From CAZTAR01 sp043813895 (GTDB taxonomy: Bacteria; Planctomycetota; Phycisphaerae; UBA1845; UTPLA1), in contig JBDRKQ010000256.1 in NCBI GenBank assembly GCA_043813895.1, positions 1-29,241 on the forward strand: a DNA stretch of 29,241 nt, read 5' to 3'. Positions 1 to 7,804 of the stretch are shown here, piece by piece; position 1 is the stretch's first letter; each line of letters starts with the position of its first letter. The position numbers and the translations under genes are program-made. Below the pieces are notes generated by a model. It had not been told where the DNA came from. It searched no databases and was given only the letters and a program-made list of their open reading frames with translations.

Positions 1-915
1 TTTCGCATCAACGATTTCGAGAAGCAGCCCATCCGTTTCGAGACATCCGCTTTGCAGGAGGCCCTGCAAAGCAAGCTACAGTTGGAGGCGACCAGACCAG
101 CTCTGGCAGGTCGCGGCGGCCTTGGTGCGAACCGCATTCTCTACGTGGTCGGCGCGCCGCAGAAGTTACATTTTGAAATGCTCTTCGCCACGGTCCGCGC
201 GTTGGGTTGGACTCGGCCGGGGGATGGGGCGCGGGAGGTGCATCTGGAGCATGTGCCGTTCGGGTCGGTGCTGGGGGCGGATCGGAAGATGCTCAAGACT
301 CGCACGGGGGAGAACGTCAAGCTCAAGGATCTGCTCGACGAGGCGGTGCAGCGGGCGGAGAAGCTGGTGCGTGATTCGGAGGCGGACCCGGAGAAGCGGC
401 GGGGCTTCAGCAAGGAGGAGATCGAGGACATTGCCAAGAAGGTCGGCATCGGGGCGGTCAAGTACGCCGACCTTTGTCAGAACCGCAATACCGACTACGT
501 ATTCAGTTGGGAAAAGATGCTGGCGCTTCAGGGGAATACCGCGCCGTACATGCTGTACGCGTACGCGCGGATTCGCTCGATCTACCGCAAGGGCGCGGAG
601 TCTGATGAGTCGGTCGCCGGGGGCGCGCCATCGGGGATTCGTCTGGAAGAGGACGCCGAGCGGATGCTGGGCCTGAGCATCCTGCGTTTGGCGGAGACGC
701 TGGATTCCGTCTCAAGCAGCCTGCTGCCGAACATCCTGTGCGAGTATCTCTACGATCTGGCCGGAAGGTTCATGGCGTTCTACGAGTCTTGCCCGGTGCT
801 GAAGGCCCCGGATGCTGCGACGAAGGCGTCGCGTCTGCGGTTGTGCGAGCTGACGGCACGGGCGCTGCGGCTTGGGTTGTCGTTGTTGGGGATTGGGACG
901 CTGGAGCGGATGTAG
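1..915 (+). CDS. argS: Arginyl-tRNA synthetase, C-terminal part (5' end outside window)
   Basis: The reading frame is open from base 1, so this is the last 304 residues of a longer gene; the TTG at 52 is not a credible start. ArgRS charges tRNA-Arg with arginine in the cytoplasm. Visible are the end of the class I catalytic core (ILYVVGAPQKLHFEMLF, then HVPFGSVLG), the KMSKS-equivalent KMLKTRTG at about residues 96-103 of the visible part, and the helical DALR anticodon-binding domain (NTAPYMLYAYAR, then LCEYLYDLAGRFMAFY). It ends in the usual family C-terminus LERM. No insertion or frameshift is seen. The next gene is on the opposite strand, and a cluster of three hairpins lies just beyond the stop. 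Family assignment is firm. Confidence 0.95.
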   Translation, partial: FRINDFEKQPIRFETSALQEALQSKLQLEATRPALAGRGGLGANRILYVVGAPQKLHFEMLFATVRALGWTRPGDGAREVHLEHVPFGSVLGADRKMLKTRTGENVKLKDLLDEAVQRAEKLVRDSEADPEKRRGFSKEEIEDIAKKVGIGAVKYADLCQNRNTDYVFSWEKMLALQGNTAPYMLYAYARIRSIYRKGAESDESVAGGAPSGIRLEEDAERMLGLSILRLAETLDSVSSSLLPNILCEYLYDLAGRFMAFYESCPVLKAPDAATKASRLRLCELTARALRLGLSLLGIGTLERM

Positions 916-976
916 CACAGGGTCCGCCGCAGGGGGGCGACGTTACCGTTGCCCTTCCGCCCCCCACCCCTGGAAG

Positions 977-993
977 GGATGGGGCACCCATCC
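977..993. repeat. Intergenic hairpin, first of a cluster of three
   Basis: Perfect 6-bp arms GGATGG/CCATCC around a 5-base loop (GGCAC), followed by CTAC. It lies 62 bases after the argS stop and directly before two other palindromes. There is no T-tract, so it is not a classical terminator. Its build (short perfect stem, 5-6 base loop, then C/GCTAC) resembles the other intergenic elements in the window. Confidence 0.6.
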
Positions 994-998
994 TACGG

Positions 999-1025
999 AC
1001 GTCCGACACGGGGGTCGGACGCTAC
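999..1025 (+). repeat. Palindromic intergenic element, type A copy 1
   Basis: Arms GTCCGAC/GTCGGAC (7 bp, perfect) with loop ACGGGG, preceded by AC and followed by GCTAC. The same 27-base unit occurs at 3257-3283 (identical), 10243-10269 and 20891-20917 (one change each), always between genes and always in this orientation. Confidence 0.9.
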
Positions 1026-1036
1026 GCGAGCGAGTT

Positions 1037-1060
1037 CACCGGCGAGACGCCGGTGCCACA
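1037..1060. repeat. Palindromic intergenic element, type B copy 1
   Basis: Arms CACCGGC/GCCGGTG with loop GAGAC, followed by CCACA. A related copy is at 19389-19412, and a stem-swapped copy (arms CACGGGC/GCCCGTG, same loop GAGAC) forms the second hairpin of the element at 25132-25181. Confidence 0.85.
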
Positions 1061-1112
1061 GTATTGCCTTAGCATTGCCGGGGGGCGGGTTATTGCATTG
1101 CCAGGGCGCGGG

Positions 1113-1814
1113 CTACCGGGCGGCGGCGGTTTTTATCAGGATCGGGTCGGGCACGGCGGCATCGAGGAATCCACGATTCCGCGTCGCACAGCCGACACAT
1201 CCGCCGCAGGGCGCCGAGCCTGACGAGATGCAGGACCAGGTCAGTTCGAACGGCGTGTTGAGGCGGTTGCCGAGCTTGATGATTTCGGTACGGCTCAGGT
1301 CCATCAGGGGAGTGTCGATCTTGATCGGCTTTTTGGATGCTGCGATTCCGAAGAGATGCCTGCAGAGGTGCAGGTACTCCTTGGCGTAGTCCGGATAGAG
1401 GCTGCTGGTCGGCGGGCCCGGGGGGCCGAGGTTCTCGCTGACCCCGATGATGATCCGGGCGGCGCCAATCGACGAGGCGTAGGTGAAGGCCGCACAGAGA
1501 AGTCCCCCGATCAGGCCCGGCACGTAGCAGTTCGACGTGCCTTCCCCGATCGCGAGGGCATCTTCGACCTGTTTCTTGCGGCTGACCCGGGCGTTGCCAC
1601 CGATCGCGGCAAAGTGGGGCATGTCCACGACAAGGTTGTCCTCGACGTCGAAGGCCACGGCCTGTTTCTCGAAGAGTTCCATCTCTCGCTGCTCCGCGCG
1701 GTGGCCGTATCGCACGTGCAAGAACCTGAGGGTGTAATCCGCCTGGGCAATGGCACTGGCGACGGCACTGTTGAGCCCGCCGGAGTTGAGCACGACCGCT
1801 TTCTCGATGTTCAT
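1113..1814 (-). CDS. QueC-like PP-loop protein (7-cyano-7-deazaguanine synthase family, altered active site)
   Basis: A 233-residue protein matching QueC in length and order of motifs. True QueC uses ATP and ammonia to turn 7-carboxy-7-deazaguanine into preQ0 for queuosine. The zinc site near the C-terminus is complete (C195, C203, C206, C209; pattern C-x7-C-x2-C-x2-C), and LTWSC plus TPLMDLSRTEI fit the family. The PP-loop, however, reads SGGLNS at residues 11-16, with Asn15 replacing the Asp of SGGxDS, and the usual VPGRN motif is VPGLI at 98-102. Start chosen at 1814: ATG with GGAG about 10 bases upstream; a longer frame to 1982 has no family similarity. It follows the MDR dehydrogenase gene on the same strand (gap 164 bases). 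No queD, queE or queF is nearby, so a changed substrate or function is possible. Confidence 0.75.
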   Translation of the reverse strand: MNIEKAVVLNSGGLNSAVASAIAQADYTLRFLHVRYGHRAEQREMELFEKQAVAFDVEDNLVVDMPHFAAIGGNARVSRKKQVEDALAIGEGTSNCYVPGLIGGLLCAAFTYASSIGAARIIIGVSENLGPPGPPTSSLYPDYAKEYLHLCRHLFGIAASKKPIKIDTPLMDLSRTEIIKLGNRLNTPFELTWSCISSGSAPCGGCVGCATRNRGFLDAAVPDPILIKTAAAR

Positions 1815-1978
1815 GGGCAGAGGTCTCCTATAACGGATCATCGGCGAGGCGGCGGCTGTAGTTTCGTAGAGCCCATAATCGCCAGCGGGTGGGGGGGGAC
1901 CGATAACGCGGCGGGGCGATTGACACGCATCAATCGGAGATGCCGCGCGGCCTGAAGTCCGCGGCTCTTCGCGGGAGC

Positions 1979-2935
1979 TCACTCAGTCATTCTTAGCAGG
2001 GTCTTGATGTGCTGTCTGTCGGTAGCCGGCTGGAGCGCGGTGAGCCCCTGGGAGAGCGGCAGTCGGCGTGAGATCAGGCTGGCCACCTCGATCCGCTTCG
2101 TCGCCAGGGCGGCGAGCGCTTCACCGAAGGGGCCGCACCTGCTTCCGAGGAGGGTGATCTCGTCGACGACGAGTGGCGTCCAGTCGATCGGCGCGTCGCC
2201 GCTGCAGGTTGTTTTCATCACGACCGTGCCACGGGGCCTGGCGAGCTTCAGGGCGGTGGGAAGGCCGTCGGGTGAGCCGGTGCAGTCGATGACGAGGTCC
2301 TGGTCGCGGCTCGGGGTGAGGTCGTCGAGAGACAGGGTGCGGATTCGCTTGCGGTCGAGGAGGTTCAGAGTGACGGGGTTTCGACCGATGGCGATCAGGC
2401 GGCATCCCGACAACGCCAGCACCTGCGCGACGAGCAGGCCGAGGCGCCCGGTTCCGAGCAGGGCTACGTTCATCTTGGATTCGAGCTTGACCTGTCGGGT
2501 GATCTGGAAGGCGGCGGCGAGCGGTTCTGTGAAGACGGCCTCCTCGTCGGTGACGGCGTCCGGGACGACATGGCAGTTGCGTTCCGGCAGGGCCAGAAAC
2601 TCGGCGAAGGCTCCGGGTCGGTTGGCAATGCCGATGACGGTTCTGCGGCGGCAATGATTGGATAGCCCACTGCCGCACATGTCGCAACGTCCGCAGACGC
2701 AGTTGATCTCGCCGACGACGCGTTTGCCGACCAGGTTGGAGGAGCCTGCCACGACGGCGCCCACAAACTCGTGGCCCAGGATGCCCTCGAATTCGCCATG
2801 GCCGCGGAGCAAGGCGAGATCTGTGCCGCAGACACCGGCCAGATGGACCTTGATGAGGACCTCGCCTTTGACAGGTTGCGATTTCGGCTGGTCGCAGAGG
2901 ACCGGTTCGCCGGATTTCAGGCAGATCGCTCGCAT
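1979..2935 (-). CDS. Zinc-dependent medium-chain dehydrogenase/reductase (alcohol dehydrogenase-like)
   Basis: 318 residues with the full MDR layout. The N-terminal GroES-like domain carries catalytic-zinc ligands C36 (GVCGTD), H55-E56 (GHE) and E137 (TEPLA); the structural zinc lobe has C81, C84, C87 and C95 (C-x2-C-x2-C-x7-C). The Rossmann domain starts at GTGRLG (161-166). It should be a soluble NAD(P)-dependent oxidoreductase acting on an alcohol, polyol or sugar; the substrate cannot be read from the sequence. At 318 residues it is slightly shorter than typical family members (about 340). It is the upstream gene of a probable two-gene unit with the QueC-like protein. ATG start at 2935. 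Confidence 0.85.
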   Translation of the reverse strand: MRAICLKSGEPVLCDQPKSQPVKGEVLIKVHLAGVCGTDLALLRGHGEFEGILGHEFVGAVVAGSSNLVGKRVVGEINCVCGRCDMCGSGLSNHCRRRTVIGIANRPGAFAEFLALPERNCHVVPDAVTDEEAVFTEPLAAAFQITRQVKLESKMNVALLGTGRLGLLVAQVLALSGCRLIAIGRNPVTLNLLDRKRIRTLSLDDLTPSRDQDLVIDCTGSPDGLPTALKLARPRGTVVMKTTCSGDAPIDWTPLVVDEITLLGSRCGPFGEALAALATKRIEVASLISRRLPLSQGLTALQPATDRQHIKTLLRMTE

Positions 2936-3256
2936 GTGCCTGTGGCTCCATGGAGACGCGCACAGGACGAACGGCGATGGCTCGACGCGTCTCTCCGGGC
3001 GTGCAGGGAGGAAGAAAACACCGGCCGCCAGCTACTAGCAAGGTCCAACAGCAGGACGCGAATGGATAAGTCCTGACCAGCGGATCAGGCCCGCCGTGGC
3101 CTGACAGACTGCTCGACATTGGACGCGCCGCAGCTTGCAGCTCCTTCTGCCTGGACGGCCCGGTTAGGACTTTTATCGGCTGCAATGGCAGGCGTGGTCA
3201 AGGTAAAGGACGCCGTCAAGTGGAGATTGCGAAGGTGGTTCGGCGCGAGGCCATCG

Positions 3257-3283
3257 ACGTCCGACACGGGGGTCGGACGCTAC
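3257..3283 (+). repeat. Palindromic intergenic element, type A copy 2
   Basis: Identical over 27 bases to the copy at 999-1025: AC, arms GTCCGAC/GTCGGAC around ACGGGG, GCTAC. It lies 45 bases before a type D repeat, a pairing also seen at 10215-10269. Confidence 0.9.
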
Positions 3284-3327
3284 CTTCTGTGTTTGCCTCG
3301 TCGGCGCGGGGGGGCGTCACGATCGTA

Positions 3328-3351
3328 CCCTCGCTTGCGCTTCGGGCTGGT
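3328..3351 (+). repeat. Type D intergenic repeat, copy 1
   Basis: A 24-base string starting CCCTCGCTTGCG and ending GGGCTGGT that occurs again, without any change, at 10215-10238. On the reverse strand it encodes the peptide PEAQAR or SPKRKRG depending on frame, which creates false short ORFs. Confidence 0.85.
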
Positions 3352-3446
3352 ACAGGCAGTCGTCGGCCGCCGGGGAGGGGCGGCGGCTCCGTTTTCCGGT
3401 TCCGGAGGGTCCTGCCGAGGCAGTCCCGGATCCCAAGATAGGGTGT

Positions 3447-4781
3447 TCACGGAACGGGCAGTCGGCGGGCGTGCGGCACGGGTACGGCGCGGAGGACTTC
3501 GGATACAAAGTCGTCCAGCGAGCCGAGGGTGGACTTCTCCAGTTCTTGCTGGAGGAAGTCCGCGCGGAGCTTGGCGAGGTGACGTTGCTTCAGGATGTCG
3601 GCGATTTCGGTCTGCGTCTCTCGGAAGCTCCGCACGATCCGCTTGTCAGCCAGCCCGACCTTCACGATGAAGAAGCTGTCGGCTGTCTCGATGATTTCGC
3701 TGGTCTGGCCGGTTTCCATTTCGAAGAGCCGCCTGGATGGCAATTCCCATCGGCCTCTCAGGGGCCGTTCGATCATGCCCCAGTTCCCGCCGCGACTTGC
3801 ATTCACACCTTTGGAGCATTCTCGGGCGACGTCTCCGAAGTCCTTGCCAGCCTGTAGGGCGGCGGCGGCCTGCTTCGCGGCGGTTGCCGCCTTTTCGCGG
3901 GCCTCGGCCAACTCCGCTTCGCTGGGGGGTCTCCTCTGATCGTTCAAGAAGGCCGCGGCGGGGAGGTCGATGAGGAGCATCTCACGACGAGCGGGTTTGG
4001 CGTATTCATTCTGGTGTTCGTCGTAGTAGTTCTTCAGTTGGCGTTTGCTCGGGGCCGGCACGAGTGGGAGGAGGCGGTCGCGCAGGTATGTGTCGATGAC
4101 GATGGACCGGCGAAGGCGTTCGCGGACGTCGGTTCGGGTCTTGTCGTGCCGTGTCAGGAAGTTGTTGTACAAGGTCTCTCGGCCGTGGAACTCCCGGTCT
4201 ATGCGTTCCTTCTCCATCTTGTCCACGACCTTATCGAGGCGGGTCTCCATATCCTCAGTGATGGTCGACTGTGCCCGTCGCCAGACGAGGTGCTGCGCGA
4301 CGGCTTCGAGAATCTGCTGCCGAACGATCTCCGCGACTTGGCGGTAGTACGTGTCGGGCGAGAGCGCCGCGGCCATCTCTTGCAGCCTGGGCGTGATCGG
4401 TTCGAGGATGTCGTTGACGCTGATCGTTTCATCGTTGACGAGCAGAACGTCCGACCGGATGGCGTGCGTCGACGGTGGATTGGCGATGCGGAGTCGGGGG
4501 GAGCGATGGGGAGGGGAACCGCGGGTTGAGTGAGGTGAAGGCGTTTCCGTCACGCTGGCGGGAGAACCGTGGGCCGGAAGCGGTCCGTCGGCGTTTGCTT
4601 CGGCGGTGGGGACGCCGTCGGAATCGACCGTCGCCTCGTCGGATTCAGCCTCCTGGTTGGCGGAGGCGCTGTCCTGTTTCCACCAGTTCCACAGGCTGGC
4701 GCGGTTGCCTTCTGCGTTCTGGCACCCCGTGCTCAGGATCAGGCTGGTTACGGCGAGGATGATCGCAAGATCGTATCTCAT
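3447..4781 (-). CDS. Parvulin-type peptidyl-prolyl isomerase, predicted lipoprotein
   Basis: 444 residues. The N-terminus MRYDLAIILAVTSLILSTGC is a lipoprotein signal with lipobox STGC, so Cys20 would be lipidated after export. Residues 21-110 are low-complexity, rich in Ser, Pro, Glu and Ala (linker). Residues 111-260 form a SurA/PrsA-like helical chaperone segment (DVLLVNDETISVNDIL is the typical opening). A parvulin domain follows at about 265-380 (KPARREMLLIDL; AGKDFGDVAREC; GGNWGMI; RLFEMETGQTSEII; FFIVKVG), with a helical tail. Such proteins help fold exported proteins outside the cytoplasmic membrane. The frame extends upstream to 4985 but that part has no signal and would overlap the divergent gene; ATG 4781 is chosen from the lipoprotein signal, although no strong Shine-Dalgarno sequence is visible. 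Confidence 0.85.
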   Translation of the reverse strand: MRYDLAIILAVTSLILSTGCQNAEGNRASLWNWWKQDSASANQEAESDEATVDSDGVPTAEANADGPLPAHGSPASVTETPSPHSTRGSPPHRSPRLRIANPPSTHAIRSDVLLVNDETISVNDILEPITPRLQEMAAALSPDTYYRQVAEIVRQQILEAVAQHLVWRRAQSTITEDMETRLDKVVDKMEKERIDREFHGRETLYNNFLTRHDKTRTDVRERLRRSIVIDTYLRDRLLPLVPAPSKRQLKNYYDEHQNEYAKPARREMLLIDLPAAAFLNDQRRPPSEAELAEAREKAATAAKQAAAALQAGKDFGDVARECSKGVNASRGGNWGMIERPLRGRWELPSRRLFEMETGQTSEIIETADSFFIVKVGLADKRIVRSFRETQTEIADILKQRHLAKLRADFLQQELEKSTLGSLDDFVSEVLRAVPVPHARRLPVP

Positions 4782-4830
4782 GACTTGGTGGATTCTACAG
4801 TTTCCGCTGCGGCGGTCCACCGACCAGAGA

Positions 4831-4850
4831 GCCGAGAGGGGATTCTCGGC
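4831..4850. repeat. Palindromic intergenic element, type C copy 1
   Basis: Arms GCCGAGA/TCTCGGC (7 bp) around loop GGGGAT. It sits between two divergent genes (starts 4781 minus and 4977 plus). Related copies are at 11179-11200, 19277-19298, 19313-19330 and 19339-19362. Confidence 0.8.
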
Positions 4851-4879
4851 CCAGCGATTGAATCTTAATACGGCGTGAG

Positions 4880-4909
4880 TTGACATCCGCCGGGACAATC
4901 CTGAAGCTA
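4880..4909 (+). promoter_or_regulatory. Possible sigma70-type promoter for the glycosyltransferase gene
   Basis: A perfect TTGACA -35 box at 4880-4885 lies about 95 bases before the ATG at 4977. The -10 position 17-18 bases downstream is weak (AAGCTA at 4904-4909). This is a suggestion from sequence only. Confidence 0.25.
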
Positions 4910-4976
4910 GCGCTTCGTCGCGTTCTCTGTTAGGGGTGGCGTCGGTCCCGTCGAAGCGAGAGGTCGAGGAAGCGGA

Positions 4977-5933
4977 ATGCCGCAATCACAGACGACTACC
5001 GGTCGCGTCGCGGTCCTGGCGCCTTGCTACAACGAGGCGCTGACAATTGCGAAGGTCGTGGGCGATTTCCGCCGGGAGTTGCCCGAAGCGGCGGTTTACG
5101 TCTTCGACAACAACAGCACCGACGGCACGGCAGGTATCGCTGCGGAGGCGGGGGCGGTCGTCATTCGTGAGAAGAAACAGGGCAAGGGACACGTTGTCGC
5201 GGCCATGCTGGAGAAGGTGGACGCGGACTTCTATGTGATGGTCGACGGCGACGACACGTATCCCGCCGATCGTGTCCATGATCTTTTGGCGCCGCTGGTG
5301 GGAGAGGAGGCGGACGTCGTAGTCGGTCGGCGTGATGCGGAGGGGCAAGCTGCGGCGTATCCGCGGTTTCACGTCTTCGGGAACTGGCTGGTATGCACGT
5401 TGATTAACGTGATATTCGGCTCCAAGCTGGCAGACATCATGAGCGGCTACCGGGCCTTCACGCGAGACGTTGCCCGGAACCTGCCGGTTATTGCGTACGG
5501 CTTCGACATCGAGACCGAGATGACCTTGCAGTGCCTTTACCGCAAGTGGGTGGTTCGGGAGATTCCCGTTGCGTATCGGGAGCGTCCGGAAGGCAGCGAG
5601 TCGAAGCTGAATACGTTTCAGGATGGGTTGCGGGTGCTCTTCCGCATCCTCAGTGTCTTTCGCTCCTACAAGCCGCTGACGTTTTTCGGAGGGCTGGGCA
5701 TTCTGTTCTTTGTGGCGGCCGTGCTGCTCGGTGTTGTGGCGAAGTTCTCATTCGCTCCCGAGTCCGGCTATCGGCTGGCCTTCATCGTGCTATCTGGCGC
5801 TTCGGTTGCGATGAGCCTGATGGCGTGCAGCATCGGCGTTATCGTGCAGTTGATCAACTTCCGGTTTCTGGAATCGGACTCGGTTCTGCGGCGCCGGCGA
5901 ACGAAGGAGGATGAGAAAAGCAAGGAGGCTTAA
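4977..5933 (+). CDS. Family 2 glycosyltransferase, DPM1/GtrB-like, with two C-terminal membrane helices
   Basis: 318 residues. GT-A fold: VAVLAPCYNE at 11-20, DNNSTDGT at 44-51, KQGKGHVV at 67-74, and the metal/nucleotide motif DGDDTYP at 90-96. SGYRAF (156-161) and GFDIETEM (175-182) are characteristic of polyprenyl-phosphate sugar transferases. Two hydrophobic segments at about 235-257 and 268-295 anchor it in the membrane. By family it would transfer a sugar from a nucleotide donor to a polyprenyl phosphate for glycan modification or glycosylation; donor and acceptor are not known. ATG at 4977 with GAGG about 10 bases upstream. The next gene follows after 81 bases on the same strand. Confidence 0.9.
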   Translation: MPQSQTTTGRVAVLAPCYNEALTIAKVVGDFRRELPEAAVYVFDNNSTDGTAGIAAEAGAVVIREKKQGKGHVVAAMLEKVDADFYVMVDGDDTYPADRVHDLLAPLVGEEADVVVGRRDAEGQAAAYPRFHVFGNWLVCTLINVIFGSKLADIMSGYRAFTRDVARNLPVIAYGFDIETEMTLQCLYRKWVVREIPVAYRERPEGSESKLNTFQDGLRVLFRILSVFRSYKPLTFFGGLGILFFVAAVLLGVVAKFSFAPESGYRLAFIVLSGASVAMSLMACSIGVIVQLINFRFLESDSVLRRRRTKEDEKSKEA

Positions 5934-6014
5934 ACTGCCAGCGCGCGGCCGCTCGGGTTGCCTAGCATCCTCGGAAGAGGAAGGAGCGTTCTCCGCGGAA
6001 CAAGGGACTGTGCC

Positions 6015-7610
6015 ATGCCAACTGAAAAGACCGTATCGCTGTTGGGTCGTTTGGAGGAAGCGTCGCAGGAAGCTTGCCGGCGCAGTGGCAATCAACCGCC
6101 CAGCCGGGTCCGGCTGGAAGACGCGCTGTCGAACGCGCTCGATCCGCAGAAGCTGATCGACAACTATGCCGAGGCTTGGCGGGTTTCGCCGGACGATGCC
6201 CGATTGGTGCTGGAGGGACACGGCTTCGGCGGCGTGTTGGCCAGGTTGCGGGCGACGGTTGCGACTGTGGGCCAAGATGAGGTTCAGGGTGAGCCCCTTT
6301 CGGCTGTACGTGTGATGAAGATCGCGGACGGCCGAATTAGCGCGCGCGCAATGAGCCCGGCGCTTGACGAGCGGCCGACTGCGCCGCGGGCGGTACTGGA
6401 GGCGGTTTCCAAGGGCATCGGGGCGTTCCTTCCAGGAGCAGATGACGACGCTTTGGGCGTGCTCTATCGGAGGGAGCCTGCCGCCTACGCCGCCAAGTTC
6501 CTCGCCGAGGACGCCCCGAAGATCGACGCTTACATCGGGGAGCATTTCGGCGCCGCCGGTCCGCGCTACCTGGTTAACAGCGGGATCGGCGCCAACGAGC
6601 AGTTCAACTACTTCGTCTCGGCGCTGGCCAACGCGCGGCCGGACCGGCGGGTGACTTGGCTGCTGGCGAACTCACCGAAAGAGCTGGCTTGTTTGCCGGC
6701 GGATGCGACGGTTGAGAACACGCTGTTTATGGAGTTTTCTCGAAGCGGCATTACGGAGGAGACCGTGAAGCTGCACGAGTTGAGCCCGCGCGGGGCGAGG
6801 CGGGTGGTGTTTGCGAATACGGGGTCCTTGCAGGCGTTGGGGCGGCGCGACGGGAACCTCGTGCTGGAGCTGCCGAGCGAGGTCTCGGGGCGCTACGGTC
6901 GCAACAAGACACCTATTCTCATGGCGCCGATGCACGTTGCGGGGCTCGGTGTGGGTTCGTACTGGGAGACAATCGAGACGGCTTGTGCGACGATGGGCCT
7001 TGGGGATCAAGCGTCAGCGCCGGTGGTGTTGGCGCAGTACATTCGGCTGCAACAGCTTCGCCGCGGCATCAACCATATCTACCTGGGCACGAACGACTCA
7101 CTGTTGCGGTATTCGGCCGACGAGTTGTGTCAGTATTGGAACGAAGGGGTGAACCGTGACGGCAATGACATGACCATGTCGCGTTATCTGGGTCTGCCGA
7201 GGGATTCGCACATGAATCTGGAGGCCATGCTTGGGACCAGCGAGCACAAGATGGCGATCTTTCTGCTGCGGACGTCCGGCGTGGGGTCGCACGGCCTCTT
7301 GACGGAGCGGGCTGACCCGATCAACGCCGCTCACGCGGGCCTTTCCGCCGGCGATGTCGATTTGGTGCTTGCGGCGGCGAATGTGAAGCGGTGCAGCGAG
7401 AAGATGCCGACGGTTGTGATTTGTGTGGACCGGCCCGATTTGAGGGCGTCCGCGTGGCTGGGGCAGTTGTGGGCGGACACGACGTTGGTGTATGCCCGGC
7501 TGATCGGCGTGGACCCGGGATCGAATCCCGAGGTGAAGGCCGTGCGGACCCGGGCGGCCGAGTGGCTGGCGGACAAGAACATGGCGACCGAACTGGTCGC
7601 GGGAGGTTGA
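6015..7610 (+). CDS. Phosphoglucose-isomerase-family SIS-domain protein, divergent
   Basis: 531 residues; PGI interconverts glucose 6-phosphate and fructose 6-phosphate. Two SIS domains are visible. The first has YLVNSGIGANEQFNYF (185-200) and the phosphate-binding FSRSGITEET (241-250). The second has SGRYGRNKTPILMAP (291-305), then E377 in WNEGVN and H399 in LPRDSHMNLE, which align in position with the catalytic Glu and His of PGI. The first 180 residues do not resemble the usual PGI N-terminus and GRYGRN replaces the usual GGRFS, so exact substrate is uncertain. Start chosen at ATG 6015 with AGGGA 7 bases upstream; the frame extends to 5958 without support. It follows the glycosyltransferase on the same strand. 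Confidence 0.78.
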   Translation: MPTEKTVSLLGRLEEASQEACRRSGNQPPSRVRLEDALSNALDPQKLIDNYAEAWRVSPDDARLVLEGHGFGGVLARLRATVATVGQDEVQGEPLSAVRVMKIADGRISARAMSPALDERPTAPRAVLEAVSKGIGAFLPGADDDALGVLYRREPAAYAAKFLAEDAPKIDAYIGEHFGAAGPRYLVNSGIGANEQFNYFVSALANARPDRRVTWLLANSPKELACLPADATVENTLFMEFSRSGITEETVKLHELSPRGARRVVFANTGSLQALGRRDGNLVLELPSEVSGRYGRNKTPILMAPMHVAGLGVGSYWETIETACATMGLGDQASAPVVLAQYIRLQQLRRGINHIYLGTNDSLLRYSADELCQYWNEGVNRDGNDMTMSRYLGLPRDSHMNLEAMLGTSEHKMAIFLLRTSGVGSHGLLTERADPINAAHAGLSAGDVDLVLAAANVKRCSEKMPTVVICVDRPDLRASAWLGQLWADTTLVYARLIGVDPGSNPEVKAVRTRAAEWLADKNMATELVAGG

Positions 7611-7770
7611 GGTCAGGGCGAGTTGAGGGGGCTCAGTGGTGGAGAACCGAAGTTGTTGTTTCTCGGCGCCGAGCACTTGCGGCGCGCGGATGTGCGAGTA
7701 ATGTAGTTGCTTCGCGGCACTCTGGCGTTGCGGTCGGGGGAGACCGGGCGGGCTGGCCGCGTCGAGGATG

Positions 7771-7793
7771 GCCGACAGCGCGTCGGCAGGAGG
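7771..7793 (+). promoter_or_regulatory. Hairpin abutting a strong ribosome binding site
   Basis: Arms GCCGAC/GTCGGC (7771-7776 and 7782-7787) around AGCGC end exactly where the Shine-Dalgarno AGGAGG (7788-7793) begins, 11 bases before the ATG at 7805. In mRNA this hairpin could affect access to the site. A 12-base perfect palindrome CTCGGCGCCGAG is also present at 7662-7673 in the same leader. Confidence 0.4.
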
Positions 7794-7804
7794 CAGACAT
7801 AGGC

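Larger units (their letters stand above)
2936..3446. other. Intergenic region with two repeats
   Basis: 511 bases between the MDR gene start and the end of the isomerase gene. It contains type A element copy 2 (3257-3283) and type D copy 1 (3328-3351). At about 3362-3383 there is a GC-rich palindrome (GCCGCC...GGCGGC) without a T-tract that suits the isomerase end. I find no credible coding frame, RNA gene or clear promoter. Confidence 0.6.

Noticed and set aside
999..1060. Rho-independent terminator of argS
   Set aside because: Stable hairpins are present but no T-tract follows any of them, and the same elements occur in spacers with other gene orientations.
1815..1982. N-terminal extension of the QueC-like protein
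   Set aside because: The extra 56 residues are unlike QueC, and a good ribosome binding site precedes ATG 1814.
1113..2935. QueC-based anti-phage system (type IV CBASS or Qat)
   Set aside because: No nucleotidyltransferase, effector, TGT-like, ATPase or nuclease partner is next to the gene; neighbours are a dehydrogenase and argS.
4782..4985. N-terminal extension of the parvulin isomerase
   Set aside because: It would bury the lipoprotein signal in the middle of the protein and overlap the start of the divergent glycosyltransferase.
7391..7804. Extended N-terminus of the DUF47 protein
   Set aside because: Overlaps the end of the PGI-family gene in another frame, is Arg/Gly-rich, and the true ATG 7805 has AGGAGG upstream.
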